From the NCBI GenBank assembly GCA_041736705.1, contig JBGSTC010000017.1, positions 1-64,000 of the forward strand: DNA of 64,000 nucleotides, read 5' to 3'. This DNA is from GWE2-51-13 sp041736705. Lineage in GTDB: Bacteria > Bacillota_I > Bacilli_A > Erysipelotrichales > Erysipelotrichaceae. Position 1 is the first letter of the stretch. Every line of letters begins with the position of its first letter. This document shows positions 52,133 through 60,764 of the stretch, in pieces. Under the pieces are notes generated by a model, which saw only the letters and a program-made list of their open reading frames with translations, was not told where the DNA came from and made no database searches. The translations under genes were made by a program, and so were the position numbers.

Positions 52133-53349
52133 CCGTTCACCCTCGTTTGCGCTTTAATTAGATCGCGCTTGTTGTGATATATTGTAGCATATCCGGTCAG
52201 GATCAGGGCGAACGTCGATGCGGTGATGACGGCGACCGGCAGAAACAGGTCTTTGGGCAGGAAGAGCGAGAAGAGCAGGATTAATCCCATGCCCATGACC
52301 CGTCCGGCGTTGATCGCGACTTCCTTGACGATCGTGCGACCCAGGATGCTTTCGTTTTTCACGTAGTCCTGCATGGCGTTCATCATGATGATGGAGAAGG
52401 GGTTGGCGTAGAACGGCGTCGCGATGGCGTTCATCAATCCATAATAGATCGCCCCGTACAAGTTGGGGACAAGTACCAGGACGACGGTGCTGGTGAAGAC
52501 CAGAAAAGAAGCGTAACGATAGGATTTCATACGGTTCTTACGGCTGATCACTTTGCCCGCCAGATAGAAGGTCAGGATACTGATGACGGCGAAAATCGCC
52601 AAGAGTTGGGAATAGAGTCCGCCTTTGCCTCCGGTCGCGTTGTATACCAGCAAGCCGGCAAGAACCAACGTCGCGCTTTCACGGAATCCGAAGAGGAAAT
52701 GTGAGGTCATGACATAGGTCCATTGCGGATCTTTCTTGAGGTTGAATTTGTCTTTGAGGGTGTACTTGGCCTTGGGTGTCACGACGCCGACATTGAGCGA
52801 CAGGACCGCGGTGATCGCATAGATGAAGATGACCACCTGGAAAATACGGAGGTAACCGGCGACGTCGGAGATCGAATTGACGATGATCCAGTTGGCGGCC
52901 AGAGGGGCGATGATACTGGAGACGGAGTTCATCACGCCCATCAGCGAAAGATATCTGGCACGGGACTCCTTGGTCGAGGAGAGAAGGTTAAGAACGACGA
53001 TGCTGCACCAGTAGATCCCTTCACCGATCCCGAAAAACAGGGCGACCGCGAATACCAACAAGGTGTTCTGGGCGATGGCTTCGTTCATGAAGAGAAGATA
53101 ACACATCCCAAGGATGATGATGGAAAGACCGGTCGCGATGGAACCGGAAAGTTTCAGTTTGCGTGAAAGCATGCCTCCGAAGTAGAATCCGATCGGAAAG
53201 AGTCCGAAACGGATCATCGAATAAGCCGTCATGGTTTCCAACGACTTCGTGAAGACATACAAATAGACGTTGACGAACACCGCCGCCATGGTCGCCGCCA
53301 AGACATAGCTGGCGTTGACGAAAATCAATATTTTCTCGTTTTTACTCAT
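52129..53349 (-). CDS. MFS transporter paired with a binding lipoprotein
   Basis: Major facilitator protein of 406 residues with about twelve spans. Cytoplasmic-loop marks include FGGMLSRKLKLSG in the first half and SRKNRMKSYRYASF in the second. It overlaps the upstream solute-binding lipoprotein gene by 8 bases, an unusual pairing since such lipoproteins normally feed ABC permeases. No ABC permease or ATPase follows; the next gene is ung. The carrier may take over a sugar or glycolytic anion captured outside, or the pair may simply share a transcript. Confidence 0.85.
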   Translation of the reverse strand: MSKNEKILIFVNASYVLAATMAAVFVNVYLYVFTKSLETMTAYSMIRFGLFPIGFYFGGMLSRKLKLSGSIATGLSIIILGMCYLLFMNEAIAQNTLLVFAVALFFGIGEGIYWCSIVVLNLLSSTKESRARYLSLMGVMNSVSSIIAPLAANWIIVNSISDVAGYLRIFQVVIFIYAITAVLSLNVGVVTPKAKYTLKDKFNLKKDPQWTYVMTSHFLFGFRESATLVLAGLLVYNATGGKGGLYSQLLAIFAVISILTFYLAGKVISRKNRMKSYRYASFLVFTSTVVLVLVPNLYGAIYYGLMNAIATPFYANPFSIIMMNAMQDYVKNESILGRTIVKEVAINAGRVMGMGLILLFSLFLPKDLFLPVAVITASTFALILTGYATIYHNKRDLIKAQTRVNG

Positions 53350-54712
53350 TCGTTTTGATCACCTCCGCGGGATATCCACGATTGGCTGAAATCCAGTCGA
53401 TGGATAGAAGTACGATTTCTTTTTGGGCTTGTTCAGCCGTGATTTCCTGTAGAAACAGACGTTTCAATACAGGAAGGATCGCCATTTGACGATACATGGT
53501 GAACCCAAGCACTTTGGGGTTGCCCTCCAGCGCGATCAGAGGGAAACTCCGGGAATGGACATAGGCTTTCGCCAGTTCTTGTTGCTTGACATCAGGATAG
53601 GTCACTTGGTCGACCAATGAAGGATGGACAAGCAGGGTCTTCTTCACCGTCGCCGCAAAAACATTCAAGGATTCCACTTCACGGATCACCCGCAAGACTT
53701 CATGGGCTGCCGAAGGGAAGGCCGTGGTTTGGATCACATACCCTTCCACACTCACCAAGGGCGTTAATATTTGATCCTCCATGGCCGGGAATCGTGCGTA
53801 GCGGACGTTGTGTTTGGTACGGTTTTCATAGGCTTCCACATACATCCATTCACTCGCCAGACTGAAGAGGAATTCTTTTCCCGAAAGGACTTGGTCGAAT
53901 TGCCAAACCAACTTCACGGGATCGACCGGACGCTGGGCGACGATCGTCGAGGCGCCGAGTTTTTCGATCAATGTGAGGGCTTCAAGGAACTCGGGGGTTT
54001 CGAATCCGGGTTCGGTCGCGATGTCTTCAGGGAAGATCCGCCAACCCCCCGCCGTAAGGAAAGGGTAGAAGGAAAGGGCTTCGTTGAAGGCCAGGGGGAA
54101 AACGGAAGTATAGGTTCTTTTGGCGTCTTGGGCGAGATATTTCGCAGCGACCGCCGTGATTTCATCCACGGCATCGATCGCATCGGGAAGTCCGTCCGCA
54201 TCGACATCCTCAAGGCTGACGCCAAGGTTGGTCAGTACGGTTTCATCATAGACGAAGGTGAATCCGGTCGCGGACATCGGCACGAAGCGGAGTCCCTCGA
54301 GGTTCACTTCTTCGGATTTGTCCCATTGTAGGTTATTTGAAAGGAGATCGTTCATCGATTCATCCAAGACCATCAACGAAGCGTAGTTCAAGGCCGCTTC
54401 GTTCTGCGTCATGAATCGAAGATCCGGTGTAATGTCGCTTGACGCATTCCCTACCACATAGGAAAGGAGTTCGGATGTCTCCGCATGGGTGGCGTTGAAA
54501 CGCTCGACCAATCGGTCGCCATATTCTTTCGTCGGCACTTCGACGACGATTTTCGCCCCGTCTTCGATCCGATAGGTTTGATTGGTTTTGTCGAAACAAA
54601 CCTTCGTACCGTCGGGTACGCAGGTCTTGGCAGAAGTCAGGGTGCATCCGATGACCAAAACGGCAAGCGCCGCGGTCAATATCAGGATGGATAGTCGTCG
54701 GTTCAGTTTCAT
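53342..54712 (-). CDS. Sugar-type solute-binding lipoprotein
   Basis: Exported lipoprotein of 456 residues. The signal ends LAVLVIGC with the lipid Cys about residue 23. The fold resembles maltose/maltodextrin family-1 binding proteins: FVPMSATGFTFVYDETVL then NEALSFYPFLTAGGWRIFPED and ALTLIEKLGA. An EF-hand-like calcium loop DVDADGLPDAIDAVDEI sits near residues 185-201, which is uncommon in this family. The start at 54712 is preferred over 54763 (GAGG nearby, signal peptide intact). It heads a five-gene operon with MFS, ung, folC and folT, without the usual ABC partners. Confidence 0.85.
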   Translation of the reverse strand: MKLNRRLSILILTAALAVLVIGCTLTSAKTCVPDGTKVCFDKTNQTYRIEDGAKIVVEVPTKEYGDRLVERFNATHAETSELLSYVVGNASSDITPDLRFMTQNEAALNYASLMVLDESMNDLLSNNLQWDKSEEVNLEGLRFVPMSATGFTFVYDETVLTNLGVSLEDVDADGLPDAIDAVDEITAVAAKYLAQDAKRTYTSVFPLAFNEALSFYPFLTAGGWRIFPEDIATEPGFETPEFLEALTLIEKLGASTIVAQRPVDPVKLVWQFDQVLSGKEFLFSLASEWMYVEAYENRTKHNVRYARFPAMEDQILTPLVSVEGYVIQTTAFPSAAHEVLRVIREVESLNVFAATVKKTLLVHPSLVDQVTYPDVKQQELAKAYVHSRSFPLIALEGNPKVLGFTMYRQMAILPVLKRLFLQEITAEQAQKEIVLLSIDWISANRGYPAEVIKTNE

Positions 54713-54782
54713 AGTGTCCTCAAATTCCGTATTCAGTTTAACAAACCCCCACCCAAAAGACAAACGAAATCCAATGAATTCA

Positions 54783-54808
54783 AAAGAAAAGACGGCATGA
54801 CGCCGTCT
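54783..54808 (-). terminator. Terminator of the mgl operon
   Basis: The stem AGACGGC/GCCGTCT with a 5-base loop is followed on the minus strand by TTTCTTTTG, 10 bases after mglC. Confidence 0.85.
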
Positions 54809-54817
54809 GATGAAGGA

Positions 54818-55819
54818 TTATTTTTTCGCGAGGTATTTGCGGATGTCGATCGCGACCGCGGCCACGATGACCAAGCCGATCGCCACGTACTGTAAGTCGG
54901 GGGTGACGCCCAAGAATTGTAGGGCGGTTTTCAGGAGTTCGAAGATCAAGACCCCGGAGACGATGCCGCCGATCGTACCGACGCCGCCGGCCGTGGAGAC
55001 GCCGCCGATCGTACATGCCGCGATGGCTTCCAATTCATACCCGATGCCGTAGTTCGCCGTCGCTCCGCCGCTCTTGGCGGCCATCAGAACACCGGCCAAA
55101 CCATAAAGCAAACCCGCCAAGGCATAGACACGGATCTTGGTGAAGGTGACGTTGACGCCCGCGACTTCCGCGGCGACTTCGTTCCCCCCGATCGCATAGA
55201 TGTATTTACCGAATTTCGTCATGTTGAGGATGAACCACATGAAGGCGATGACGATCAAGGCGATGATGGCGAGGTTGGGGATTCCAAACACCCGTCCCGT
55301 CGCAATGCCTGTCAATTCGACCTTCAACCCGCCGATCGGTTCGTTGCGGGTATAGACTTGTGCGAAGCCATAGACGATACTCTGCATCCCCAAGGTCGCG
55401 ATGAACGGAGGCACATGCAGGTAGGCGATCACCAAACCGTTGATCAAGCCGATCAACATCGTCACGACCATCGCCAATAACAGGATCATCCATACCGGCG
55501 TGTCGGGGAAATTCGGGAAGAACTTCGCCGCATAGTCCGGACGTTGTAACAGGGTTCCGGCGATGACCGCCCCGACCCCGACGATCCGACCGGCGGAAAG
55601 ATCGGTACCGCGGGTGATCAGCGCACCGCTGACCCCGAGGGCGATGATTAGGCGTACGGATGAATTCATGAGGATGTTCTGGAAGTTCCCAAGCGACAGG
55701 AACTTCGGACGCAGGATCGTAACGACGATGACCATCGTGATGAGGATGATGTACATCGCGTTTTCAATCATACGATTCTTAATGTTACTCGAATTAAGTT
55801 TCATTTTTCGTGTGGACAT
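54818..55819 (-). CDS. mglC: Galactoside-type ABC transporter permease
   Basis: Membrane permease of 333 residues with about eight to ten spans, of the RbsC/MglC family. Marks: GALITRGTDLSAGRIVGVG in the first half, VPPFIATLGMQSIVYG, and GGNEVAAEVAGVNVTFTKIR in the coupling region, then GVSTAGGVGTIGGIVSGVL at the end. AGGAG precedes the ATG. The third gene of mglB-mglA-mglC, 10 bases after mglA. Galactose or methyl-galactoside is the family assignment; ribose or another pentose remains possible. Confidence 0.9.
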   Translation of the reverse strand: MSTRKMKLNSSNIKNRMIENAMYIILITMVIVVTILRPKFLSLGNFQNILMNSSVRLIIALGVSGALITRGTDLSAGRIVGVGAVIAGTLLQRPDYAAKFFPNFPDTPVWMILLLAMVVTMLIGLINGLVIAYLHVPPFIATLGMQSIVYGFAQVYTRNEPIGGLKVELTGIATGRVFGIPNLAIIALIVIAFMWFILNMTKFGKYIYAIGGNEVAAEVAGVNVTFTKIRVYALAGLLYGLAGVLMAAKSGGATANYGIGYELEAIAACTIGGVSTAGGVGTIGGIVSGVLIFELLKTALQFLGVTPDLQYVAIGLVIVAAVAIDIRKYLAKK

Positions 55820-55829
55820 GGGGTGCTCC

Positions 55830-57344
55830 TTACATGTACTTTGTGGCCAATTCCATGATTTTCTCTTGGTTGGCGTCTTTCCCTTCGACGATACCGCTTA
55901 ACTTCCCTTCACACATGACCAGGATCCGGTCGCTCATCCCCAGCAGTTCAGGCATTTCCGAACTGATCATGATGACGCTCTTGCCGGCTTTCGCCAGATT
56001 GACCATGATACTGTAGATCTCGTATTTGGCACCGACGTCGATCCCTCGGGTCGGTTCGTCAAGGATGAAGATTTCGGGATCCCTCGCCAACCATCGCGAG
56101 ATGATGACTTTCTGCTGGTTCCCACCCGAGAGCGATTGGATTTTCGTCTTCGTGCTCGGTGTTTTGATACTCAGTTTATGGATGTTTTCTTCCGCCAAGG
56201 CATTGAGTTTGCGATTGTTGAGCTTGATGTGGAAATCGACATAATCGTCCAAACTCGCGACCGAGACATTATCCCGGACCGAGAGGACGCCAAAGATTCC
56301 ACTACCGCGTCGATCTTCCGTCAAGAGGGAGATCCCTTTTCGGATGGCATCGCGCGGATGATTGATTTTCAATGTTTTCCCATTTAGTTTCACTTCACCA
56401 AACGAACTGGCACGGATGCCGAAGATCCCTTCGACCAATTCCGTCCTCTGCGCACCGACCAATCCCCCGATGCCCAGGATTTCACCCCGGCGAAGATCGA
56501 AGGAGACGTCTTTGAACGATCGCGGGTTGGGTGAGGTGAAGTTCTTCACTTCGAAGACCACATCCCCCGGTACGTTGGTCTTGGGCGGATACAGGTTGGT
56601 CAATTCGCGTCCGACCATCTTGGTGATGATCAGATCCATCGTCAACTCGCTGCTGAGATAGGTCCCGATATATCGTCCATCACGCATGATGGTGACTTCA
56701 TCGGAAATGCGCAGGATTTCTTCCATCTTATGCGAGATATAGATGATCGAAACCCCTTGGTTGCGTAATTCATTGATGATTTCAAACAGTTGGGTGACTT
56801 CGGCTTGGGTCAGCGAAGATGTCGGTTCATCCATGATGATGATTTTTGCGTTATAGGAAATCGCCTTCGCGATTTCGATCGACTGGATCTGCGATACCGA
56901 CAGATCTTTCAGTTTCGTATCCGGATTTGCGTTCAAACGAACGCGGCTCAATAAGTCCGTCGACATGTCGCGCATCTTCTTCGCGTCGACCATCACCGGA
57001 ATATTTGCGACTTTAATCATCGGATATCGTCCGATCCAAAGATTCTCCGCGATACTGCGGTATGGAATCGGCTGTAATTCTTGGTGGATCATCGAAATCC
57101 CCGCATTCAATGCGTCTTTCGGATTATGAAAATCCATTTTATTCCCTTCAAGGATGATTTCCCCATCATCCGGCAGATAGATCCCGAAGAGACATTTCAT
57201 TAACGTGGACTTCCCTGCCCCGTTTTCCCCCATCAACGCATGCACGGTCCCTTTTCTCACGTGAAAAGAAACATCGTCCAACGCTTTGACACCCGGAAAA
57301 CTTTTACTGATGTGGTTCATCTCAAGAATGATTTCTTGGCCCAT
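55830..57344 (-). CDS. mglA: Galactoside-type ABC transporter ATP-binding protein
   Basis: Double-length ATPase of 504 residues with two fused ABC domains. Domain one has Walker A GENGAGKST near 38 and the signature LSVSQIQSIEIAKA; domain two has a degenerate Walker A (GGLVGAQRTELVEGIFG) as is normal for MglA/RbsA, with LSGGNQQKVIISRWLA and LDEPTRGIDVGAK. The start at 57344 is chosen because the family begins here; the open frame to 57395 crosses the mglB attenuator region. It follows mglB across a strong hairpin. Confidence 0.95.
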   Translation of the reverse strand: MGQEIILEMNHISKSFPGVKALDDVSFHVRKGTVHALMGENGAGKSTLMKCLFGIYLPDDGEIILEGNKMDFHNPKDALNAGISMIHQELQPIPYRSIAENLWIGRYPMIKVANIPVMVDAKKMRDMSTDLLSRVRLNANPDTKLKDLSVSQIQSIEIAKAISYNAKIIIMDEPTSSLTQAEVTQLFEIINELRNQGVSIIYISHKMEEILRISDEVTIMRDGRYIGTYLSSELTMDLIITKMVGRELTNLYPPKTNVPGDVVFEVKNFTSPNPRSFKDVSFDLRRGEILGIGGLVGAQRTELVEGIFGIRASSFGEVKLNGKTLKINHPRDAIRKGISLLTEDRRGSGIFGVLSVRDNVSVASLDDYVDFHIKLNNRKLNALAEENIHKLSIKTPSTKTKIQSLSGGNQQKVIISRWLARDPEIFILDEPTRGIDVGAKYEIYSIMVNLAKAGKSVIMISSEMPELLGMSDRILVMCEGKLSGIVEGKDANQEKIMELATKYM

Positions 57345-57368
57345 GGTTGTTTGTCCTCTCCATATCGA

Positions 57369-57404
57369 TAAAAAATCAAGTGTGGTGGAAACCACACTTG
57401 ATTT
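57369..57404 (-). terminator. Strong intercistronic terminator between mglB and mglA
   Basis: A perfect 14-bp stem (57373-57386 and 57391-57404) with a GGAA loop is followed on the minus strand by TTTTTATCG. It should make mglB transcripts far more abundant than mglA-mglC. Confidence 0.88.
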
Positions 57405-57424
57405 CAGGATTCCCTTGTATCTTC

Positions 57425-58417
57425 TTACTTAATGAAGTCTTCGTAGTTTTCCGGCGTAACTTTTACGTACGGAACCCATTGCAGAACATCGACGGCTTCG
57501 CCATTCAACAGTTTGATGGCGGAATCAACGGAAGTGTGAGCCTGTCCATCGGAATCGTTCAGAACCGTACCCTTCAAGGTACCGTTTTTGATCGCATCCA
57601 ACGCAGGGGCGGTCGCATCGACGCCGACAACCGGAACATCGGTCATACCGGCGGCAACCAACGCTTCGATCGCGCCGAGCGCCATGTCATCGTTGTTCGC
57701 GAAGACGACTTCGATCGCATCGCCGAACTGGGTGATCGCGGTAGCCATTTTTTCCTGGCCTTTTACACGGTCCCATTCGCCACGGTCTTCGAAGAGTTTA
57801 TCGACGACGATACCGGCGGCTTCAACGGCTTTGATGGAGTATTCGGTACGCAGGGCGGCATCCTGGTGGATGGCTTGTCCCATCAACATAACGTATTGGA
57901 GTTTGCTGTCTCCGTTTTTGTCGACTGTCGAGCCGGTGGCTTTCCAAAGGTCAACGATGATTTCGCCTTGGTAAGTGCCCGAATCTTCAGCTTTGGCACC
58001 GACGTAGGTGATTTTGTCCCATGTCGCCATGTCGGCATCCGACGGTTGACGGTTGATGAAGACGGTGGGGATTTTCGCGGCTTTGACTTTTGCGATGATC
58101 GTACTTGCAGCGGTAAGATCAACGAGGTTGATGATCAGAACATCATAGTCTTGAGCGATGAAGTTGTCGATTTGTTCGGTTTGAGCAACTTGGTCGTTCT
58201 TTCCATCGGTAACTTCGACTTCATACTTGACGGTGTCCGAATTCTTCGTTTCGAAATAAGCTTTCATTTCGTTACGATAATTCGTCATGAAGGTATCGTC
58301 GAACTTGTAGATGGCGATCCCTACTTTGATGGTTTTCGGTCCGGTTTCTTTCGGCGCGCACGCTGTCAGACCAAGCACCATCGCAACAACTGCTAAGATT
58401 GCGAACAGCTTTTTCAT
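57425..58417 (-). CDS. mglB: Galactoside-type substrate-binding lipoprotein
   Basis: Periplasmic-binding-protein type 1 lipoprotein of 330 residues, exposed on the outer face of the membrane. The lipobox is LGLTAC with Cys20. Body motifs are KVGIAIYKFDDTFMTNYRN at the start, VAQTEQIDNFIAQDYDVLII, and FANNDDMALGAIEALVAAG with DATAPALDAIKNG, as in MglB. AGGAGG precedes the ATG. First gene of mglB-mglA-mglC, with its own promoter, a perfect cre site and a palindrome upstream. The ligand is probably galactose, glucose or a galactoside. Confidence 0.93.
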   Translation of the reverse strand: MKKLFAILAVVAMVLGLTACAPKETGPKTIKVGIAIYKFDDTFMTNYRNEMKAYFETKNSDTVKYEVEVTDGKNDQVAQTEQIDNFIAQDYDVLIINLVDLTAASTIIAKVKAAKIPTVFINRQPSDADMATWDKITYVGAKAEDSGTYQGEIIVDLWKATGSTVDKNGDSKLQYVMLMGQAIHQDAALRTEYSIKAVEAAGIVVDKLFEDRGEWDRVKGQEKMATAITQFGDAIEVVFANNDDMALGAIEALVAAGMTDVPVVGVDATAPALDAIKNGTLKGTVLNDSDGQAHTSVDSAIKLLNGEAVDVLQWVPYVKVTPENYEDFIK

Positions 58418-58436
58418 TTCGTCCTCCTATAGACGG

Positions 58437-58453
58437 GTATACATGTTGTATAC
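58437..58453 (-). promoter_or_regulatory. GTATAC palindrome between mgl promoter and start
   Basis: GTATAC-ATGTT-GTATAC is a 6-bp inverted repeat between the -10 and the ribosome site, partly overlapping the cre site. It may be the operator of a specific regulator. The GTATAC half-site recurs in the leader at 9690-9716. Confidence 0.5.
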
Positions 58454-58461
58454 GCTTTCAT
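58447..58461 (-). promoter_or_regulatory. Perfect cre (CcpA) site at the mgl promoter
   Basis: On the minus strand ATGAAAGCGTATACA fits every position of the cre consensus WTGNAARCGNWWWCA. It overlaps the -10/start region, the classic position for carbon catabolite repression. Confidence 0.75.
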
Positions 58462-58488
58462 GTTAGACCTTTGGAAATGTTAAGTCAA
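58460..58488 (-). promoter_or_regulatory. Promoter of mglB-mglA-mglC
   Basis: Minus-strand TTGACT (58483-58488) and TAACAT (58460-58465) are 17 bases apart. Confidence 0.72.
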
Positions 58489-58536
58489 GGGCATTTTCAC
58501 AATTCATTCCTACATTTATTTGTCAAGACAACACGA

Positions 58537-58551
58537 TTGTAATCGATTTCA
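58537..58551 (+). promoter_or_regulatory. Near-consensus cre site upstream of the GH13 gene
   Basis: TTGTAATCGATTTCA matches WTGNAARCGNWWWCA at 14 of 15 positions. It lies about 45 bases upstream of the -35 of the glucan hydrolase gene. Confidence 0.5.
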
Positions 58552-58586
58552 TTTTGGCAACACCCTTACCCCCGATGGTTGTTAAG

Positions 58587-58624
58587 CTGTAACCGTTATC
58601 ATTTCATCCATCCTATGGTAAAAT
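58587..58624 (+). promoter_or_regulatory. Promoter of the GH13 gene with overlapping cre-like site
   Basis: TTATCA (58596-58601) and TAAAAT (58619-58624) are 17 bases apart. CTGTAACCGTTATCA (58587-58601) matches the cre consensus at 13 of 15 positions and covers the -35. Confidence 0.5.
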
Positions 58625-58641
58625 GGAAACGGAGGATGATT

Positions 58642-60732
58642 ATGAAAAATTTGGAAAGAGTTGCGAAGGCGATCGCCAAGCAAGCGGCAGAGAATCCAGG
58701 CGTCTACAATTACGCGATTCCCGACCTTTGGGATAATTTCGGTTATACGGGCGAAGAGAAGGTCGCCACCCACGACGGTCACGTTTTGGTGAATCCGTAT
58801 CACTTCTATGATTCGCTCATCCGGGATGTTTTCCTTGCCCGGGCGGACAAGAAAATCGATTATTCCGAGAGTTTCTATACGCAACGTCCGATCGATGAAG
58901 AATTGAAGAACGGGGACTGGATCCGCAAATCGAGCGTCTATTCGATGATGATCCGCGCATCCGGCAGTTTCGACCATGACCGGACCGGCAGCCTCGAGGA
59001 CCGGAATCTCTATAAATTGAAAGATACGGGAACCTTCATCAAGGCGTTGGCTTTGTTGCCCAATCTGAAGAAAATGGGCATCGACGTACTTTATCTACTT
59101 CCGATCGCGAAGTACTCGCTGAAAGACAAAAAAGGCGAACTGGGTTCGCCCTACGGCGTCTCCAATTTCAACGCCCTCGACCAAGGATTGAAAGATCCGA
59201 TCACGGGCGATGCGACGACGGTCGAACAAGAGTTCAAGGCATTCGTCGAAGCGGCGCATATCTTGGGCATGAAGGTCATCATCGACATCATCCCGCGAAC
59301 CAACTCGGTCAATTCCGATTTGATTGTCGACCATCCGGATTGGTTCTATTGGCTGGACCTTGCCGACCTGCCGGATTATCGTTCCCCGATGGTTCCGGGG
59401 TTGAAGGCGGCGATTCCCGCGAAAAAGGAATATGCGCCTCAGATCTACGCTTCCGAAGAAGTTTTGCACCATATCCGGAAGTTCCGTAAGAACCCCAAGC
59501 AGATCGACGCCAAGAAATGGCGCGAGATGATCAAGGAATACAAGTCCGAGGGCAACACGAAGGAAATCCTGGATTTGGTCCAGGAATACTTCAAGATGAC
59601 GATCGCCCCGGCGTTCTCCGATTGCATCAACGATCCGCAACCCGCATGGAGCGACGTCACCTACTTCCGCATGTATCTCGACCATCCCGAAAGCAGCCAG
59701 CCTTTCCTGGATAAACTGGGGCACTTCGAACCTTACATCCTGTTCGATGTCGCCAAGAGTAGTTTCAATCCCGGCACCCAACCCAATACGCCTTTATGGG
59801 AAATGTTGAGCGGGATCATCCCCTTCTATCAGAAACAGTTCGGGATCGACGGAGCACGCATCGACATGGGTCATGCCTTGCCGTTGGAACTGGTCAGCGA
59901 AATCATCCGGAAGGCCCGTGAGATCAATCCTGAGTTCACTTTCATCGCCGAAGAGTTGGATGTCGTCAACGCCGCCGACTCCAAGGCCAAGGGATACAAT
60001 ATGATCATCGGCGACGGGTTCATGCGTGAACCGCGCGTCTATGACGGACTGTTCAATAGTTTCGTCTATGGCGCCATGAATTTGGAATCGCCCTTGTTCG
60101 CCTGTGGGGAAACCCACGACACGCCGCGTTTGGCGGCACGTAACGGCGGGGAAACCTTGGCGAAGATGCTGACGATCTTCAATCTGTTCGTCCCCAACGC
60201 CATCCCGTTCTTGAATTCGGGTCAGGAAGTGTTCGAGCGTCAACCGATGAATACCGGGTTGGATTGTCGTCCCAACGAAGCGGAAATGCTGGACCCCAAG
60301 GATCCGTTCTACGGAAAACTCGCGCTCTTCGATCGCTTTGCCTTCCATTATCTCCATCCCGACCGTTGGGAATTCATGAACCTGATCCAGGACGCCAATG
60401 CGATCCGTCAGCACATCCTCCCTGCGCTCTTGGATAAGGACGCCACCTATCCCTTAGGCTTTAGCGCCCCATGGGACATGGCGGCAGGATTCGGCTATCT
60501 TGCGGAAAAGAAGATGATCCTGGTCATCGCCAACACCGATGTCTTCAATGCCAAACACCATCTGGTCCGTCTGGACAATCTCCCGGCGAAGTATCTTGGA
60601 TCGAGCCGTTCGATCCGTCAGATCTTCTCCAGCGATAAACAAAGCGTCTGGCCGACCATCGAGATCGATTCCTATCAAAACATCAACCTTCACTTCGAAA
60701 AAGGTGAAGTCAAGATCCTGGAAATCGAATAA
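58642..60732 (+). CDS. GH13 family alpha-glucan-acting enzyme, large
   Basis: Cytoplasmic alpha-amylase-family enzyme of 696 residues. Catalytic features are visible: GIDGARIDMGH with nucleophile Asp408, FIAEELDVV with acid/base Glu437 or Glu438, and GETHDTPRLA with transition-state Asp493. The barrel begins near residue 120 (LPNLKKMGIDVLYLLPIAKY). The protein is longer than simple amylases, with an N-terminal part of about 100 residues and a large insert (about 225-375). Glycogen debranching, neopullulanase or glucanotransferase action are options. GGAGG lies 6 bases before the ATG at 58642. cre-like sites upstream suggest glucose repression. Confidence 0.83.
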   Translation: MKNLERVAKAIAKQAAENPGVYNYAIPDLWDNFGYTGEEKVATHDGHVLVNPYHFYDSLIRDVFLARADKKIDYSESFYTQRPIDEELKNGDWIRKSSVYSMMIRASGSFDHDRTGSLEDRNLYKLKDTGTFIKALALLPNLKKMGIDVLYLLPIAKYSLKDKKGELGSPYGVSNFNALDQGLKDPITGDATTVEQEFKAFVEAAHILGMKVIIDIIPRTNSVNSDLIVDHPDWFYWLDLADLPDYRSPMVPGLKAAIPAKKEYAPQIYASEEVLHHIRKFRKNPKQIDAKKWREMIKEYKSEGNTKEILDLVQEYFKMTIAPAFSDCINDPQPAWSDVTYFRMYLDHPESSQPFLDKLGHFEPYILFDVAKSSFNPGTQPNTPLWEMLSGIIPFYQKQFGIDGARIDMGHALPLELVSEIIRKAREINPEFTFIAEELDVVNAADSKAKGYNMIIGDGFMREPRVYDGLFNSFVYGAMNLESPLFACGETHDTPRLAARNGGETLAKMLTIFNLFVPNAIPFLNSGQEVFERQPMNTGLDCRPNEAEMLDPKDPFYGKLALFDRFAFHYLHPDRWEFMNLIQDANAIRQHILPALLDKDATYPLGFSAPWDMAAGFGYLAEKKMILVIANTDVFNAKHHLVRLDNLPAKYLGSSRSIRQIFSSDKQSVWPTIEIDSYQNINLHFEKGEVKILEIE

Positions 60733-60734
60733 AG

Positions 60735-60764
60735 AAAGAGACATCGCGGTTGCGATGTCTCTTT
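60735..60764. terminator. Bidirectional terminator after the GH13 gene
   Basis: A perfect 13-bp stem AAAGAGACATCGC/GCGATGTCTCTTT with a GGTT loop lies between convergent genes. Confidence 0.88.
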
